DNA of 64,000 nucleotides from Lentilactobacillus buchneri (GTDB lineage Bacteria > Bacillota > Bacilli > Lactobacillales > Lactobacillaceae), in NCBI RefSeq assembly GCF_018314255.1, contig NZ_CP073066.1, positions 868,001 to 932,000 of the forward strand. The letters are read 5' to 3'. Of this stretch, positions 33,071 through 43,300 are shown piece after piece. Positions within the stretch are counted from its first letter, which is position 1; every line of letters begins with the position of its first letter. A program made the position numbers and the translations under genes. Under the pieces are notes generated by a model. The model ran no database searches and was not told the origin of the DNA. It saw only the letters and a list, made by a program, of their open reading frames with translations.

Positions 33071-33892
33071 TTGAGGAGTGATCTTATCGAATCAACTGTT
33101 AAGCGTGGTTGGGGCATCACCAACTTCGACATCAAAGTACTTGGAATTATTCTGATGTTCATCGACCACGTGCATGAAATGTTTAACGGTATCGGTGTGC
33201 CCAACTGGGTGGACTGGTTTGGCCGGCCGGTAGCAACGATCTTTTTCTTTCTGAGCGTTGAAGGCTTCATTCATACCCATAATCAAAAACGCTACTTGTC
33301 CAGGCTGCTGGTTGGCTTTTGGGTCATGCAGATTGGGAACCTGATTATCCAACATTTCTTCAAACTCGGCAGTTTTGGCTTGATTAACAACATCTTCGGC
33401 GACCTATTCATTGGGGTGCTGACAATGTATGGCCTGCAGACCATTTCTCAGGGTCATCAGAATCATCAGGCAGCCAAGATCTGGGAAGGAATTCTCATTA
33501 TTGCCCTACCGTTGATCTTTGCCGGCCTGACCTTGCTGACAATGGGCCAAGGCGGCAACAGCATTGCCTTTCGAATTGTGACCCTGCTGCCAAGTCCCCT
33601 GATTGCTGAAAACGGCTTTATCCTTTACCTGGGACCATTGATGTATCTGTTAAGGAAGAACCGCAACTGGCAGATGCTGGCCGTCGTGGCAGTGGCAATT
33701 TTGTCCACCGGCTTTAATTTCAGCAGTATGTTCACGACTAACTTCCAGTGGTTGATGTTTCTTGCCATTATCCCAATGTACCTTTACAACGGTCAGCTTG
33801 GCCGCAGCATGAAAGGCTTCTTCTACGCCTTTTACCCACTGCACATTTGGCTGCTGTACATTCTGGCTTGGTTCATGGGTGTGCGCTATTAA
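33071..33892 (+). CDS. TraX family membrane protein
   Basis: The protein has 7-8 membrane segments and the TraX opening ITNFDIKVLGIILMFIDHVHEMF, then DWFGRPVATIFFFLSVEGFIHT. TraX-type proteins are membrane acyltransferase-like; E. coli TraX acetylates pilin, but chromosomal homologues have unknown targets. The start is odd: the only standard in-frame start is TTG at 33071, which overlaps the ribosome binding site GAGGAG. The ideal spacing falls on ATC at 33086. The downstream gene is convergent. Confidence 0.8.
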   Translation: MRSDLIESTVKRGWGITNFDIKVLGIILMFIDHVHEMFNGIGVPNWVDWFGRPVATIFFFLSVEGFIHTHNQKRYLSRLLVGFWVMQIGNLIIQHFFKLGSFGLINNIFGDLFIGVLTMYGLQTISQGHQNHQAAKIWEGILIIALPLIFAGLTLLTMGQGGNSIAFRIVTLLPSPLIAENGFILYLGPLMYLLRKNRNWQMLAVVAVAILSTGFNFSSMFTTNFQWLMFLAIIPMYLYNGQLGRSMKGFFYAFYPLHIWLLYILAWFMGVRY

Positions 33893-33902
33893 TTTAGACA
33901 AA

Positions 33903-33952
33903 CAAAAAATGAGATGCTGGTTTCCATTGAGTTGGAAATCACATCTCATTTT
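33903..33952. terminator. Bidirectional terminator
   Basis: AAAAATGAGATG and GTTTCCA pair with TGGAAAT and CATCTCATTTTT. Confidence 0.85.
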
Positions 33953-33963
33953 TAATTTAAGCA

Positions 33964-34887
33964 TTATTTTGTGATAAATACATACAAGGTACTGGTCGAG
34001 TACCCCAAGCTAAACAATAGCCCATTGGAATGGAACTTCGGTGCCGTTGTCGAGCTGGACTTCTTGGCCTTGGCCGCCTTCTGGAATTTGTTCAAAACGT
34101 GCTTGGCGTTAGCGCCGACACTGTTTGTCAAAATCGAGAACGACATGATAAACGGCTTGAGGTCCTTTTTATGCTTCAAGCTGTTAACCGGCACCATCAT
34201 TGTGATGCCTAAGACTTTATCACCCGATAAATTGACCCGCAATGTCATCTTGTTGGTATCAATCAAATTGTGGATGCCATCTTTGGGATTGGCCGGCAGA
34301 AGCTGATCTTTGACACTAGCCTTGGCTTTCTTCATTGCCGGGGCCAGTTTAGCTTGCGTTTGCTTCAATTCAGCTGCCTGCTTTTGAAGGGCCGTCGCCT
34401 TTTGCGCCTTAGCCTGCATGGCTGCCATACTGGTAGCCTTGCCGGCTTTCAACTCGGCAGCTTCCTTCTTCAGTTGGGCACCCTGCTTAGCCATTGATTG
34501 GGCCAGCTGTTGGTCCTTCTTTGGCAATGCGGCGCCGGTTAATCCTTGGTTATAAGTCGTCCGCATCTTCTGGTAACTGCCAACCACGTTGGCCTTGGCG
34601 ACCGTGACGGTTTGGTGCTTGCCATCCGTGCTCAATTTGACAGTTTGTTGATAATTCTTAGTTGGCACACTAATTACAAATGCACCGCTGTTTGTTTTAA
34701 CTGTTTGCTTCGTACCGCCATTCACAGTGTAATCGACCTGCTTTTGATTACTCTTGCCTTTCAGCGTCACTGCCAAAGCATTCGCGCTCAAATGGTGATT
34801 AGAGACCGTCAACGTTGGTTTACCACAACCGCTCAGAATGACCATCAGAGAAGCGGCAGCGACTACTAAACTCATTAATTTTTTCAT
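33964..34887 (-). CDS. Putative lipoprotein with Lys/Ala/Gln-rich coiled coil
   Basis: The N-terminus MKKLMSLVVAAASLMVILSGCGK is a lipoprotein signal with lipobox LSGC. An Ig-like or carboxypeptidase-like region follows to about residue 115. Then comes a Lys/Ala/Gln-rich coiled coil (about 130-190) and a mixed C-terminal domain. AAGGAGG lies 7 bases before the ATG, which rules out the longer open frame overlapping the ABC gene. It is the third gene of the ABC exporter operon, with 13 bases between, so it may work with the exporter at the outer membrane face. No family is recognised. Confidence 0.78.
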   Translation of the reverse strand: MKKLMSLVVAAASLMVILSGCGKPTLTVSNHHLSANALAVTLKGKSNQKQVDYTVNGGTKQTVKTNSGAFVISVPTKNYQQTVKLSTDGKHQTVTVAKANVVGSYQKMRTTYNQGLTGAALPKKDQQLAQSMAKQGAQLKKEAAELKAGKATSMAAMQAKAQKATALQKQAAELKQTQAKLAPAMKKAKASVKDQLLPANPKDGIHNLIDTNKMTLRVNLSGDKVLGITMMVPVNSLKHKKDLKPFIMSFSILTNSVGANAKHVLNKFQKAAKAKKSSSTTAPKFHSNGLLFSLGYSTSTLYVFITK

Positions 34888-34900
34888 CGTAAGCTCCTCC

Positions 34901-36787
34901 TTAATCAAACGAAACGTCATCTGAGAATTGACTATTATAAAGATCAGCATAGAAGCCGTTTTTAGCCAACAACTCATTATGGGTTCCGGTTTCAACCACG
35001 GCACCATGGTTCATCACAATAATGTTGTCGGCGTTTTGAATCGTGGACAGTCTGTGGGCAACCACAAAGCTGGTCCGATTCTCCAACAACTGACTCATCG
35101 CATGCTGAATCTGAACTTCGGTCCGGGTATCAACTGCACTGGTGGCTTCATCCAAAATCAGAATTTCCGGATCCGCCACAAAGGCTCGGGCAATCGTAAT
35201 TAATTGACGCTGACCTTGAGAAATATTGGAAGCCGATTCATTCAAAACAGTATCGTAACCCTTTGGCAGTTTGCGGACAAATTCGTCCACATGGGCAGCC
35301 TTGGCAGCTTCGATAATGTCATCCTTGCTGGCGTCTTCTCGGCCATATTTGATATTGTCGTAGATTGAGCCGGTGAACAGCCAAGTATCCTGGAGAACCA
35401 TCGCAAAGTGTGAACGCAGATCTTCACGGTCCAGATCACGCGTGTCGACCCCCTTGAGGCGAATGCTGCCGCCCTTAACGTCATAGAAGCGCTCCAACAA
35501 GTTGATGATGGTGGTTTTACCAGCACCGGTTGGACCGACGATAGCGACCTGCTGACCGCGTTTAACGGCCAGGTTGTAATCTTTCATCAACAATTCGTCA
35601 TCGGTGTAGCCAAATTGAACGTGTTCCAATTCAACCAGGTTATCCGTGTCGGTTTCCACTGGTCGGTTGGCTTTGGTATTCTTCATTTCCTCTTCATCAA
35701 TCACTTCAAACACCCGCTCAGCTGACGCAATCGTCGACTGAATGGTGTTCATCAAGTTGGCAAGTTGAGAAATTGGCTGTGAGAATTGGTTGGTATACTG
35801 CAGGAAGGCCTGAACGTTTCCCAAAGTTACCGTTCCGTTGGCAACCTGAATCCCACCAACAACCGCCACGAACACATAGCCGATGTTGTTGAGGAAAATC
35901 ATCAACGGCATGATAATCCCGGAAATAAACTGCGCTTTCCAAGCAGCTTGATAGTATTTCTTATTTTGAACTTCGAACTGGTCAATCGTATCTTGTTCCT
36001 TGTTAAAACTCTTCAGAACAATTTGACCGGCATAATTTTCTTCAACCTGGTTGTTTAACAACCCCAGGCTCTTCTGTTGAGCCGCAAAATATTTCTGCGA
36101 TCGGGGAGCGACGATGCCGACGATTACCAAACTCAATGGAATGGTTACCAGGGCAATTAAAGTCAACTTCCAGCTAATCGTAAACATCATCCAGAGAGTT
36201 CCGACAAAGGTCACGAAACTGGTTACAGCCTGGGTCAAACTTTGCTGAAGGGTGCTGGCGATGTTATCCATATCGTTCACGGCCCGGCTCATGATATCCC
36301 CATTACTATGAGAATCATAATACTTGATCGGAACCAGCCGCATCTTGCCCTTCATCTGCCGCCGTAATTTGTAGACGGTGTTTTGAGAAATCCGGGTCAT
36401 GATGTACTGCTGGAAGAAACTGAAAACAGCCGATGCCAGGTACATCACGATAACGATAAGAATAATTTGAACAATTTTTTCATAATTGATTGGCAGCGAA
36501 GCCACGCTAAAGCCGGCTTTCTGCTGGGCATTTCCCTTCATCAATCCTTTAAAAATTTCAGTGGTTGCTTCACCCAAAATCTTGGGTGTCCGGATTTGGA
36601 AGATAACACTGATGATCGCAAAGGCGAACACCAAAATCAGGCCAATCAGTCGATCCTGCATGTAATTCAGCAGCCGCCTGGTGGTGCCCCAAAAGTTATG
36701 GGGCTTTTCAACAACACCTTGGAAGCCGCCACGGCCACCATGGCCACGATTGGAGGTAGGTTGTGGTGCCTTATCTTTATCAGCCAT
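34901..36787 (-). CDS. Heterodimeric ABC exporter, subunit with catalytic ATP site
   Basis: Six membrane helices (about residues 35-330) are followed by an ATPase domain: Walker A GPTGAGKTT, Q-loop VLQDTW, Walker B ILILDEATSAVD with catalytic Glu, and switch His in AHRLSTI. Its signature is degenerate (NISQGQRQL), and it begins with a Gly/Arg-rich N-terminal extension. It complements the upstream subunit, which has the reverse pattern. Its ATG overlaps the upstream stop as TAATG. The pair is of the YfiBC/TM287-288 type and probably exports drugs or peptides. Confidence 0.9.
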   Translation of the reverse strand: MADKDKAPQPTSNRGHGGRGGFQGVVEKPHNFWGTTRRLLNYMQDRLIGLILVFAFAIISVIFQIRTPKILGEATTEIFKGLMKGNAQQKAGFSVASLPINYEKIVQIILIVIVMYLASAVFSFFQQYIMTRISQNTVYKLRRQMKGKMRLVPIKYYDSHSNGDIMSRAVNDMDNIASTLQQSLTQAVTSFVTFVGTLWMMFTISWKLTLIALVTIPLSLVIVGIVAPRSQKYFAAQQKSLGLLNNQVEENYAGQIVLKSFNKEQDTIDQFEVQNKKYYQAAWKAQFISGIIMPLMIFLNNIGYVFVAVVGGIQVANGTVTLGNVQAFLQYTNQFSQPISQLANLMNTIQSTIASAERVFEVIDEEEMKNTKANRPVETDTDNLVELEHVQFGYTDDELLMKDYNLAVKRGQQVAIVGPTGAGKTTIINLLERFYDVKGGSIRLKGVDTRDLDREDLRSHFAMVLQDTWLFTGSIYDNIKYGREDASKDDIIEAAKAAHVDEFVRKLPKGYDTVLNESASNISQGQRQLITIARAFVADPEILILDEATSAVDTRTEVQIQHAMSQLLENRTSFVVAHRLSTIQNADNIIVMNHGAVVETGTHNELLAKNGFYADLYNSQFSDDVSFD

Positions 36788-38523
36788 TATTTGTCATCCT
36801 CCTCTCGTAATTGTGAGTGAATAATTTCTTGGTAAACCTTGTTGTTAGCCCGCAACTCGTCATGGGTGCCTTTGCCAACCAGTTTGCCGTTATCAAGCAC
36901 CAGGATCAGATCAGCATCGGCAACTGTGGCAATTCGTTGGGCCACAATCACAGTAATACTCTGCTGGATGTGTTGATCGGCCCGCAAAGCAGCTCGTAAA
37001 TCGGCATCAGTCTTGAAATCCAGTGCTGAGAACGAATCATCAAAGACGTAAACGGCGGCCTGCTTGACTAAGGATCGCGCAATTGCCAATCGTTGCTTTT
37101 GACCACCGGAGAAGTTGTCCCCACCTTGTTCAACTTGGAGATCAAGTCCAGTGGGATCTTCTTCGACAAAATCCTTGGCCCGGGCGATTTCCAGGGCGTG
37201 CCAAATCTGATCGTCAGTCGCTTCTGGGTTCCCATATTTCATATTGTCACGGATAGTTCCCGTGAACAAAGTGGCCTTTTGTGGGACAAAGGAAACTTGA
37301 TCTCTAAGGTCTTTCATCGAGAAATCATTGATGTTATGCCCATCCAGCTCAATCTCACCCTTATCAACATCATAGAATCGAGGGATCAAGGAAACCAAAG
37401 TCGTCTTTCCTGAACCGGTCCCACCAATAATAGCAACCGTTTGGCCGCTATGCGCCTCAAAGTCAATATCACTTAACGCCGGCAATTCAGCTTGGCGATA
37501 ACGGTATTCAACATGATCGAATTTCAAGTCGTGCTGAGTGGCTTTAGGATCAAGGACCACCGGATGCTCCGGCTGTTTCATGGTTGATTTCAATGCCAGC
37601 ACAGTCTGAATTCGCTTAGCTGAGGCCTGTGCACGAGGAATGAAAACGAACACCATTGAGAGCATCATAAAGCTCATCAGAATCTGCATGGCATAACTCA
37701 TGAACGCAATCAGATTACCAACCTGCATTGACTGGGCACCGATTAACTTGGCACCAAACCAGACAATCGCGACGTTGGTTCCACTCATGATTAAAGTCAT
37801 CACGGGGAAGGCCAAAGCGACAATCGTGTTGACCTTGATGGCATTATCGGTATAATCCCGGTTGGCATCCTCAAAGCGATCCTGTTCAAATTGGTCCTGC
37901 CGAAATGCCCGGATAACCCGGACACCAGTCAAACCTTCACGGAAAATTCGGTTAATTTTATCCGTCTTAGTCTGCATTGCTCTAAATAATGGGACTGAGA
38001 AGTAGAGTAGGAGGCCAACAAAGATAATCATGATCGGTAATACCACCAAGAAGATGGTGGTTAACTGATGGTCCTTGGTGTAGGCCAAAAAACTGGCACC
38101 AATCAGCATAATCGGCGCCATCAGCATCATCCGCAGCATGATAATTGCCACGTTTTGAATTTGAACCACATCGTTAGTGGTCCGCGTGATCAATGATGAC
38201 GTCTCAATTTGATCATATTCATCTTTGGAGAAGTTGATGACTTTACGGTAAACGTCACTCCGCAAATTTTGCCCCAACTTTTGTGAGGTCCGGGCAGCCA
38301 GAAAGACGTTGCAGACCGCCGCCAGAATACTAATGAGTGAAAAGCCGGCCATTTCCAGACCCACTTTCCAAATATAGCCAATGTCTCCTTTGGCAACCCC
38401 GTTATTAACAATGTCCGAGGTCAGGCTGGGAAGATTCAAGGTCGCGATCACTTGAATCGTCATGAACAGCACTGCCCCGAGAACTGCCACGTACGAGATC
38501 CGGTTTTTGGCAATTTTCAGCAT
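36787..38523 (-). CDS. Heterodimeric ABC exporter, subunit with degenerate ATP site
   Basis: The ATPase domain has Walker A GGTGSGKTT and a good signature NFSGGQKQRL. Walker B ends VYVFDDSFSALD, with Asp in place of the catalytic Glu, and the switch region is AQRIATV, with Gln in place of His. This is the known signature of the non-hydrolysing half of heterodimeric exporters. Six membrane helices lie in residues 15-310. It is the first gene of a three-gene operon; AAGGAG lies upstream of the ATG. Confidence 0.9.
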   Translation of the reverse strand: MLKIAKNRISYVAVLGAVLFMTIQVIATLNLPSLTSDIVNNGVAKGDIGYIWKVGLEMAGFSLISILAAVCNVFLAARTSQKLGQNLRSDVYRKVINFSKDEYDQIETSSLITRTTNDVVQIQNVAIIMLRMMLMAPIMLIGASFLAYTKDHQLTTIFLVVLPIMIIFVGLLLYFSVPLFRAMQTKTDKINRIFREGLTGVRVIRAFRQDQFEQDRFEDANRDYTDNAIKVNTIVALAFPVMTLIMSGTNVAIVWFGAKLIGAQSMQVGNLIAFMSYAMQILMSFMMLSMVFVFIPRAQASAKRIQTVLALKSTMKQPEHPVVLDPKATQHDLKFDHVEYRYRQAELPALSDIDFEAHSGQTVAIIGGTGSGKTTLVSLIPRFYDVDKGEIELDGHNINDFSMKDLRDQVSFVPQKATLFTGTIRDNMKYGNPEATDDQIWHALEIARAKDFVEEDPTGLDLQVEQGGDNFSGGQKQRLAIARSLVKQAAVYVFDDSFSALDFKTDADLRAALRADQHIQQSITVIVAQRIATVADADLILVLDNGKLVGKGTHDELRANNKVYQEIIHSQLREEDDK

Positions 38524-38610
38524 TTTCCTACTCCTTCCAGGTTCGTTTTAAGATTGTTGTGCGCTTAATTAGGTACCGAACTATATTACTGCTAGTGCAT
38601 TTAAAATACA

Positions 38611-38638
38611 AGTATAAGTTGGTAAATAACTAGGTAAA
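38611..38638 (-). promoter_or_regulatory. Promoter of the ABC exporter operon
   Basis: On the minus strand TTTACC, 16 bases, TATACT. The -35 region overlaps a direct repeat (GGTAAAT and GGTAAAC on the plus strand) that may be a repressor site. The rest of the 349-base gap contains AT-rich leader and the terminator below. Confidence 0.6.
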
Positions 38639-38729
38639 CAGATACGGCCTATTATGAACTTTTCTGCGGTGAGTTTCATTAATGTTAACTAAAATTTTGC
38701 TTTAGGGATTGCAAGGGTTAGATAACCGC

Positions 38730-38777
38730 AAAAATGACACCGGGACCATCTTGTCTGATGATTTCGGTGCCATTCTT
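38730..38777 (-). terminator. Terminator of the ketopantoate-reductase-like gene
   Basis: On the minus strand AATGGCACCG pairs with CGGTGTCATT, followed by TTTT. Confidence 0.7.
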
Positions 38778-38872
38778 TCTATATTATTATCGTGTGAAAA
38801 TGAGTGGACTTGAATTTTTAACAAGCGATCCAAATTTTCTCACATCACTTCGCCAATCCATCCAAAGTGAAT

Positions 38873-39901
38873 TTAAGCTTGGGCAACATGTTCTTCAGGC
38901 GTCTTAACCGCATTCTGCTTATCTCGTTCAAGGACTGACTTCATGTAGCTGTCGACGTCAAATGTCCCGGCAAATTCGGCCAAGTGAACCAGGTTTCTCA
39001 AGAAGTCGTGGGTCTTGGCTTCGTAATGATACTTTAGGCCAAGGTCGTAGATGTAGCCGTTGATGTAGTCCACTTCGGTTTGACGATTCTTAGAAATATC
39101 TTGATACATCGACGGGAAGTGAAGTGGGTTGGAAACGGTGCTGACGTATTTAACGGTTTCCCACTCTTCTTGACGGGTATTCAATAACGTGATCCCGGCG
39201 CGTTCACAGACATCGAAAGCTTCATCGATTAATTGAACGCCCAACTTCTCGGCAACTGGTGATTGGATATACTCACCCATTCGGATCTTAAACATCGTGC
39301 ACAAGGTGTTGATGACGGAGTTAAAGACGACTTTGGCCATCAAAGTTCCAAGGAAGTTCTTGGTCAAATTAGGATTAAGCCCTGCTTTTTGGAATTCAGC
39401 GACAATCTTGTGAGTCATCTCATCAGGTTTCTCGGTTTCATTGGCAATGTTCATTGAACCGGCACCCTTGGGACCGATGAAGTCGACGTCGCCGGCTTTG
39501 TTCAACACAGTTCCGATCAGAGCGGTTCCGCCGAGTAAACGTTCCTTGGGGAAGTACTGGTTAAGTTTTTCAACGTGACCCATCCCATTCATGCAAGTGA
39601 CAACGTATTGTTTGTCGTTGAAGAATCGTGAACAGCGTTTTAAGAAATCAGCGAGTTGATATTGCTTGGTGAAGACAATCAAGACATCCGGATCACCCTT
39701 GTATTCTTCTGGATAGTACACGTTGACCGGGACCAGATGTTTATTTTGACCGTCACGGGAAACGTAAACGCCACCCTGTTGGCGGACCGTTTCAACTTGT
39801 GGTTCCCAAGTATCGACAAAGTCGACATCGAACCCGGCTTCCTGCAAAAGAACCCCATATCTCAAACCCATTGCGCCTGCACCTAATACTGTATATTTCA
39901 T
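38873..39901 (-). CDS. Ketopantoate reductase family (PanE/ApbA) dehydrogenase
   Basis: A Rossmann domain with GAGAMG at residues 7-12 is followed by an ApbA_C helical domain (about 180-315) with LMAKVVFNSVINTLCTMF, containing the catalytic Lys and Asn region. The 342-residue length is longer than E. coli PanE (303). The family includes ketopantoate reductase and D-2-hydroxyacid dehydrogenases acting on branched-chain 2-keto acids. GAGAGGAAG lies upstream of the ATG. A complete T-box leader precedes it, so expression depends on charging of one tRNA, which fits a role near branched-chain amino acids. Confidence 0.85.
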   Translation of the reverse strand: MKYTVLGAGAMGLRYGVLLQEAGFDVDFVDTWEPQVETVRQQGGVYVSRDGQNKHLVPVNVYYPEEYKGDPDVLIVFTKQYQLADFLKRCSRFFNDKQYVVTCMNGMGHVEKLNQYFPKERLLGGTALIGTVLNKAGDVDFIGPKGAGSMNIANETEKPDEMTHKIVAEFQKAGLNPNLTKNFLGTLMAKVVFNSVINTLCTMFKIRMGEYIQSPVAEKLGVQLIDEAFDVCERAGITLLNTRQEEWETVKYVSTVSNPLHFPSMYQDISKNRQTEVDYINGYIYDLGLKYHYEAKTHDFLRNLVHLAEFAGTFDVDSYMKSVLERDKQNAVKTPEEHVAQA

Positions 39902-39975
39902 AAATATAACTTCCTCTCCACTATAAAGTATGTAATCAACAATCTTTATCAATCCCACTAAAGCAACCCGCGATA

Positions 39976-40220
39976 CAAAAAAATCGCCCTTCTGTCACTA
40001 AGACAAAAGGACGACAATTGGCCGCGGTACCACCTTCATAGACACTTTTCGTATCCACTCGTTACTTGCTTTAACGGACAAGTCCGAAACCGGCTAACTT
40101 ACGCTCACCGATTTATGGGTAAAGCATGAAAGTCACAATCTACAATTTCACTACCATCTCTCAGCCGCCGAATGGATTTTCTGTTAGCGAAGCTTGTAGA
40201 AAACTTCTTTCAAATTGATA
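39976..40220 (-). ncRNA. T-box riboswitch leader
   Basis: On the minus strand the leader carries the T-box AAGGTGGTACCGCGG (40022-40036), whose UGGU bulge binds the tRNA acceptor end. Downstream is a terminator pairing CGTCCTTTTGTC with GACAGAAGGGCG and ending in seven T. In stem I, GAAAG/CTTTC and CTACAA/TTGTAG enclose a loop reading AUUGUGA; the specifier could be GUG (Val) or AUU (Ile). It controls the PanE-family gene by antitermination when the matching tRNA is uncharged. Confidence 0.92.
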
Positions 40221-40226
40221 GTTCGT

Positions 40227-40255
40227 ATTATGATGGTCAGATTAGAATATGTCAA
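40227..40255 (-). promoter_or_regulatory. Promoter of the T-box transcript
   Basis: On the minus strand TTGACA, 17 bases, CATAAT, placing the start at about 40220. Confidence 0.8.
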
Positions 40256-40300
40256 TACTTTTTGAGAAAATAATGTGAGCAGCTAACATCCTGACATCAC

Positions 40301-40332
40301 AAAAAGGCGACTAGAGCAATGTCTAGCCATCT
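40301..40332 (-). terminator. Terminator of the adhesin gene
   Basis: On the minus strand GGCTAGA and TCTAGTCGCC pair around CATTGC, followed by TTTTT. Confidence 0.8.
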
Positions 40333-40374
40333 TTTAATTGATTATTTAATTATGGTTATTTTTTGATTGATTCC

Positions 40375-43300
40375 TCATTTCTCTTGTTTGCGCTTGGCGT
40401 AGTAAATCGTTGCTGTTCCCAGTAAGCCAACCAGCATGAACATTCCAATCACCATCGGCAGTGTGTTGTTGTCTTCGCCGGTTTGCGGTAAGGCGGACTT
40501 GCCGGTATAGCCGGATGACGGGATTCCCATTGGGCTGTCGAGGGTGCCTGACTTGCCGGAAGTTCCGGTGGTGTCATTGCTGTCGAGCGTACCAGAGGAT
40601 GCATCGTCGCCGTCTTCGCCGGGTAATGGTAATTCGCCTTCATCGTCTTCCAAATCGTTGTGGTAAACGATGCTGTCATCTTCTTTAGTCGCCGTTCCGG
40701 TAACCGTTGGACTGTTCACAACCGCTGTTCGCTTGGTAACAGTTGTTACATAGCCATCAGCTGAGTAGTCCTTTTCAGACACTTCATATTTCGCACCAAG
40801 CGGAATGAAGAACTTGATGGACTGGCCATGAATTAATGTGAAGCTGCCGTTACCACCGTTGAATTGAATGGAACCTTCAACAACTTGGCCATTGGTTGTG
40901 ACCTGGGTCTTAAACGTCCCGTTCAGTGGGTTGTTAGCCCCATCGGTTGCTTCAATGTGGAATTCAAACTTGCGAGCTCTGTCGCCCAGTTCGTTCACAA
41001 ATTTGCTCACAGAGAGGATTCCCAGTTCCATTTCCCCATTCTTGGTGTTGGTAAATTCAACCGTCCCTTTTTGATCTTCAACTAACTTGAAGGTTTGAGT
41101 GGTCATCCCTTCTTGAACCTTGGCGCCGTTCACCTGATAGGTTGGTGCAAAGCCATCAACATATTCTTCGCCCACCGCATAAGTGTAATCAATCGGCAAG
41201 CCGGTAACTGTCAATGATTCGCTGTCCTTCAAGGTAAGCACGTCGGATTGACCGTCGGCGAATTTCACAGTGATTTCGTGTGAGTCTCCGTGCTGGTCAA
41301 CCTTGGTGGCCTTGAATTCGCCAGTTACACCAGAGTAGATGCGGAAGTTGAAGTCACGGTCGTGGTCGCTGGTTGTCAAACCATCGCCGGCAATTTCCTT
41401 GTTAATCTTCAAGCTGGCAACTTTCTCGGTGTCCTTGCTGTTGGTGAAGTCCACGTTGACGCGATCCTTATCAACCAGCTGAAATTCTTTGGTCTTAACG
41501 CCGTCTTCCATCCGGGTTCCGTTGAGTTGGTACTGCGTGTGGAAACCGGAACCGTTGGTTTCAGTAACAGTGTAGGTGTTGTGTTCACTTGGCAAGCCAT
41601 AAATCAGAATATTTTCGTCAGCCTTCATATTGACAGTGGCTTTGCCATCAGTAAACGTCACTTTCACTTTGTCATGACCGTTTACGAGTGCGTCGTATTC
41701 GCCATCAACACTTGCGTTAGCTTCAATCACGAACTGGAAGGTCTTGTTCTTGTCAGCGTCGATGATGCCGCCGCCAGCAAGGTGCTTGCTGATCTTCAGC
41801 TCGGCCGTTTCGGCTTCAAATTTGGTGTTGGTGAAAATCACGGTCCCCAATTTACCTTCCTCAGTCACAAACTCTGGAGCGACATTGCCTGACTTCTCGG
41901 TGTTTTCGTTGACCTTGTAACTTGGATCGTAGCCTTCACTACTTGCCTTGGTTTCAGTTACTTGGATGTTGGCACCAATTGGTAGGCCAAGGAGTTGGGC
42001 CTTTTGGTCATGCTTGAGGTTGAAGGCAATGATGTTGTTAGCATTAAACGAAACAGGTGTGTCGGTGTACTTACCACTTACTTCGTATTTGCGAAGGGTG
42101 AATGTTCCGTCTAATCTGCCACCGTTTTCACTGGTTCCTTCAACTCTAAATCTAAACTGCTTGTTGAAATCTTCATCCCCAACGGTTTCGCCCTTTACTG
42201 TCTTCTTGACTTCAATGCCAGTCTTAAGCGAATGGTTATTGAAGATTAAATCAGCCATATCCTTGTCAGTCGTCAATTCATGAGTATCACCGTCTTCGGT
42301 ATGGTTACCAAATTTGTGGCTAACTTCAAATCCGTGAGTTTTAGTTTCTTGAGCTTCAAGCAACAAGCCCTTTGAAATATAGATGGTAATCCCCTGATCA
42401 GCTTTCAATTTGATGATTTCAGATTTGTACACGTCATTGTCTTTAGTGAACGTAATCTTGCCATCCGCGTTGTCCGCCTTAAATTCTTTAGTCTTTGCGT
42501 CACCCCAATTTGCGGGTGGATTCTTGATAGTCAACACAAACTCAAATGCTTTATCCTTGTCTCCCGCTGCTACGGTGCCACTAACCGTTTTCCGCAATGT
42601 GAATGGAACAAGGTCGGGAGAAATATTTTCGAACTGGATTGAGTTCTTGAAGTTTTCCCTGTTCAGTTCAATGTCAGCTGCTTTGCTGTCATTCTTCTTT
42701 TCCTCGCCATCAACATGTGTGTTGGTGTCGTAGTGGCCCTCGCTTAGTTCAGTCACTGTAAACTTGGTTGCATCTTTTGGCAATCCAAGAATCACCAGCT
42801 TTTCATTGTCCTTAAGGGTGATCTCCTTAATTCCGGTTACACCATACTCAATTTCTGTTACGGCACCTTCATCGTCAAATGTGATATCACCACTGTTAAT
42901 AATTCTGTCAGTAGTAGAATTTTTAACAACTGCTTTGTATTTCTGCCCCTTAATCGCATTACGAGTGGCATCATCATTTGCCTTCACTTTAAACTTGAAG
43001 TCAACGACGCCCTCTGGCATGTCACCAGCAACTGTTTTTTCAAATTCAAACTGGTTCACAACTTGTCGGTTAATGAATTTCAACATAGTATTCGTAGCAT
43101 TAATTGAACCAGTTGCCTTCCAGCCATCTTCATCCGAATTGCCGGCTTCATTCTCATCCCCATCGCCAACTTTGTAATGAACTTCGGTATATTGGGTATC
43201 TTGTTTTTCATATACCTTCACTTTTACATTGGCTGGCAATTGGATGTTCCGATAGCTTTCACCAGTCTTCAGCTTAATCGGTGCCGTGCTACCATCTGTG

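Noticed and set aside
34888..35007. Longer N-terminus of the lipoprotein
   Set aside because: It would overlap the ABC gene; the clear signal peptide with lipobox and AAGGAGG fix the start at 34887.
40022..40036. GGTACC palindrome as an operator
   Set aside because: It is part of the conserved T-box sequence and is explained by tRNA binding.
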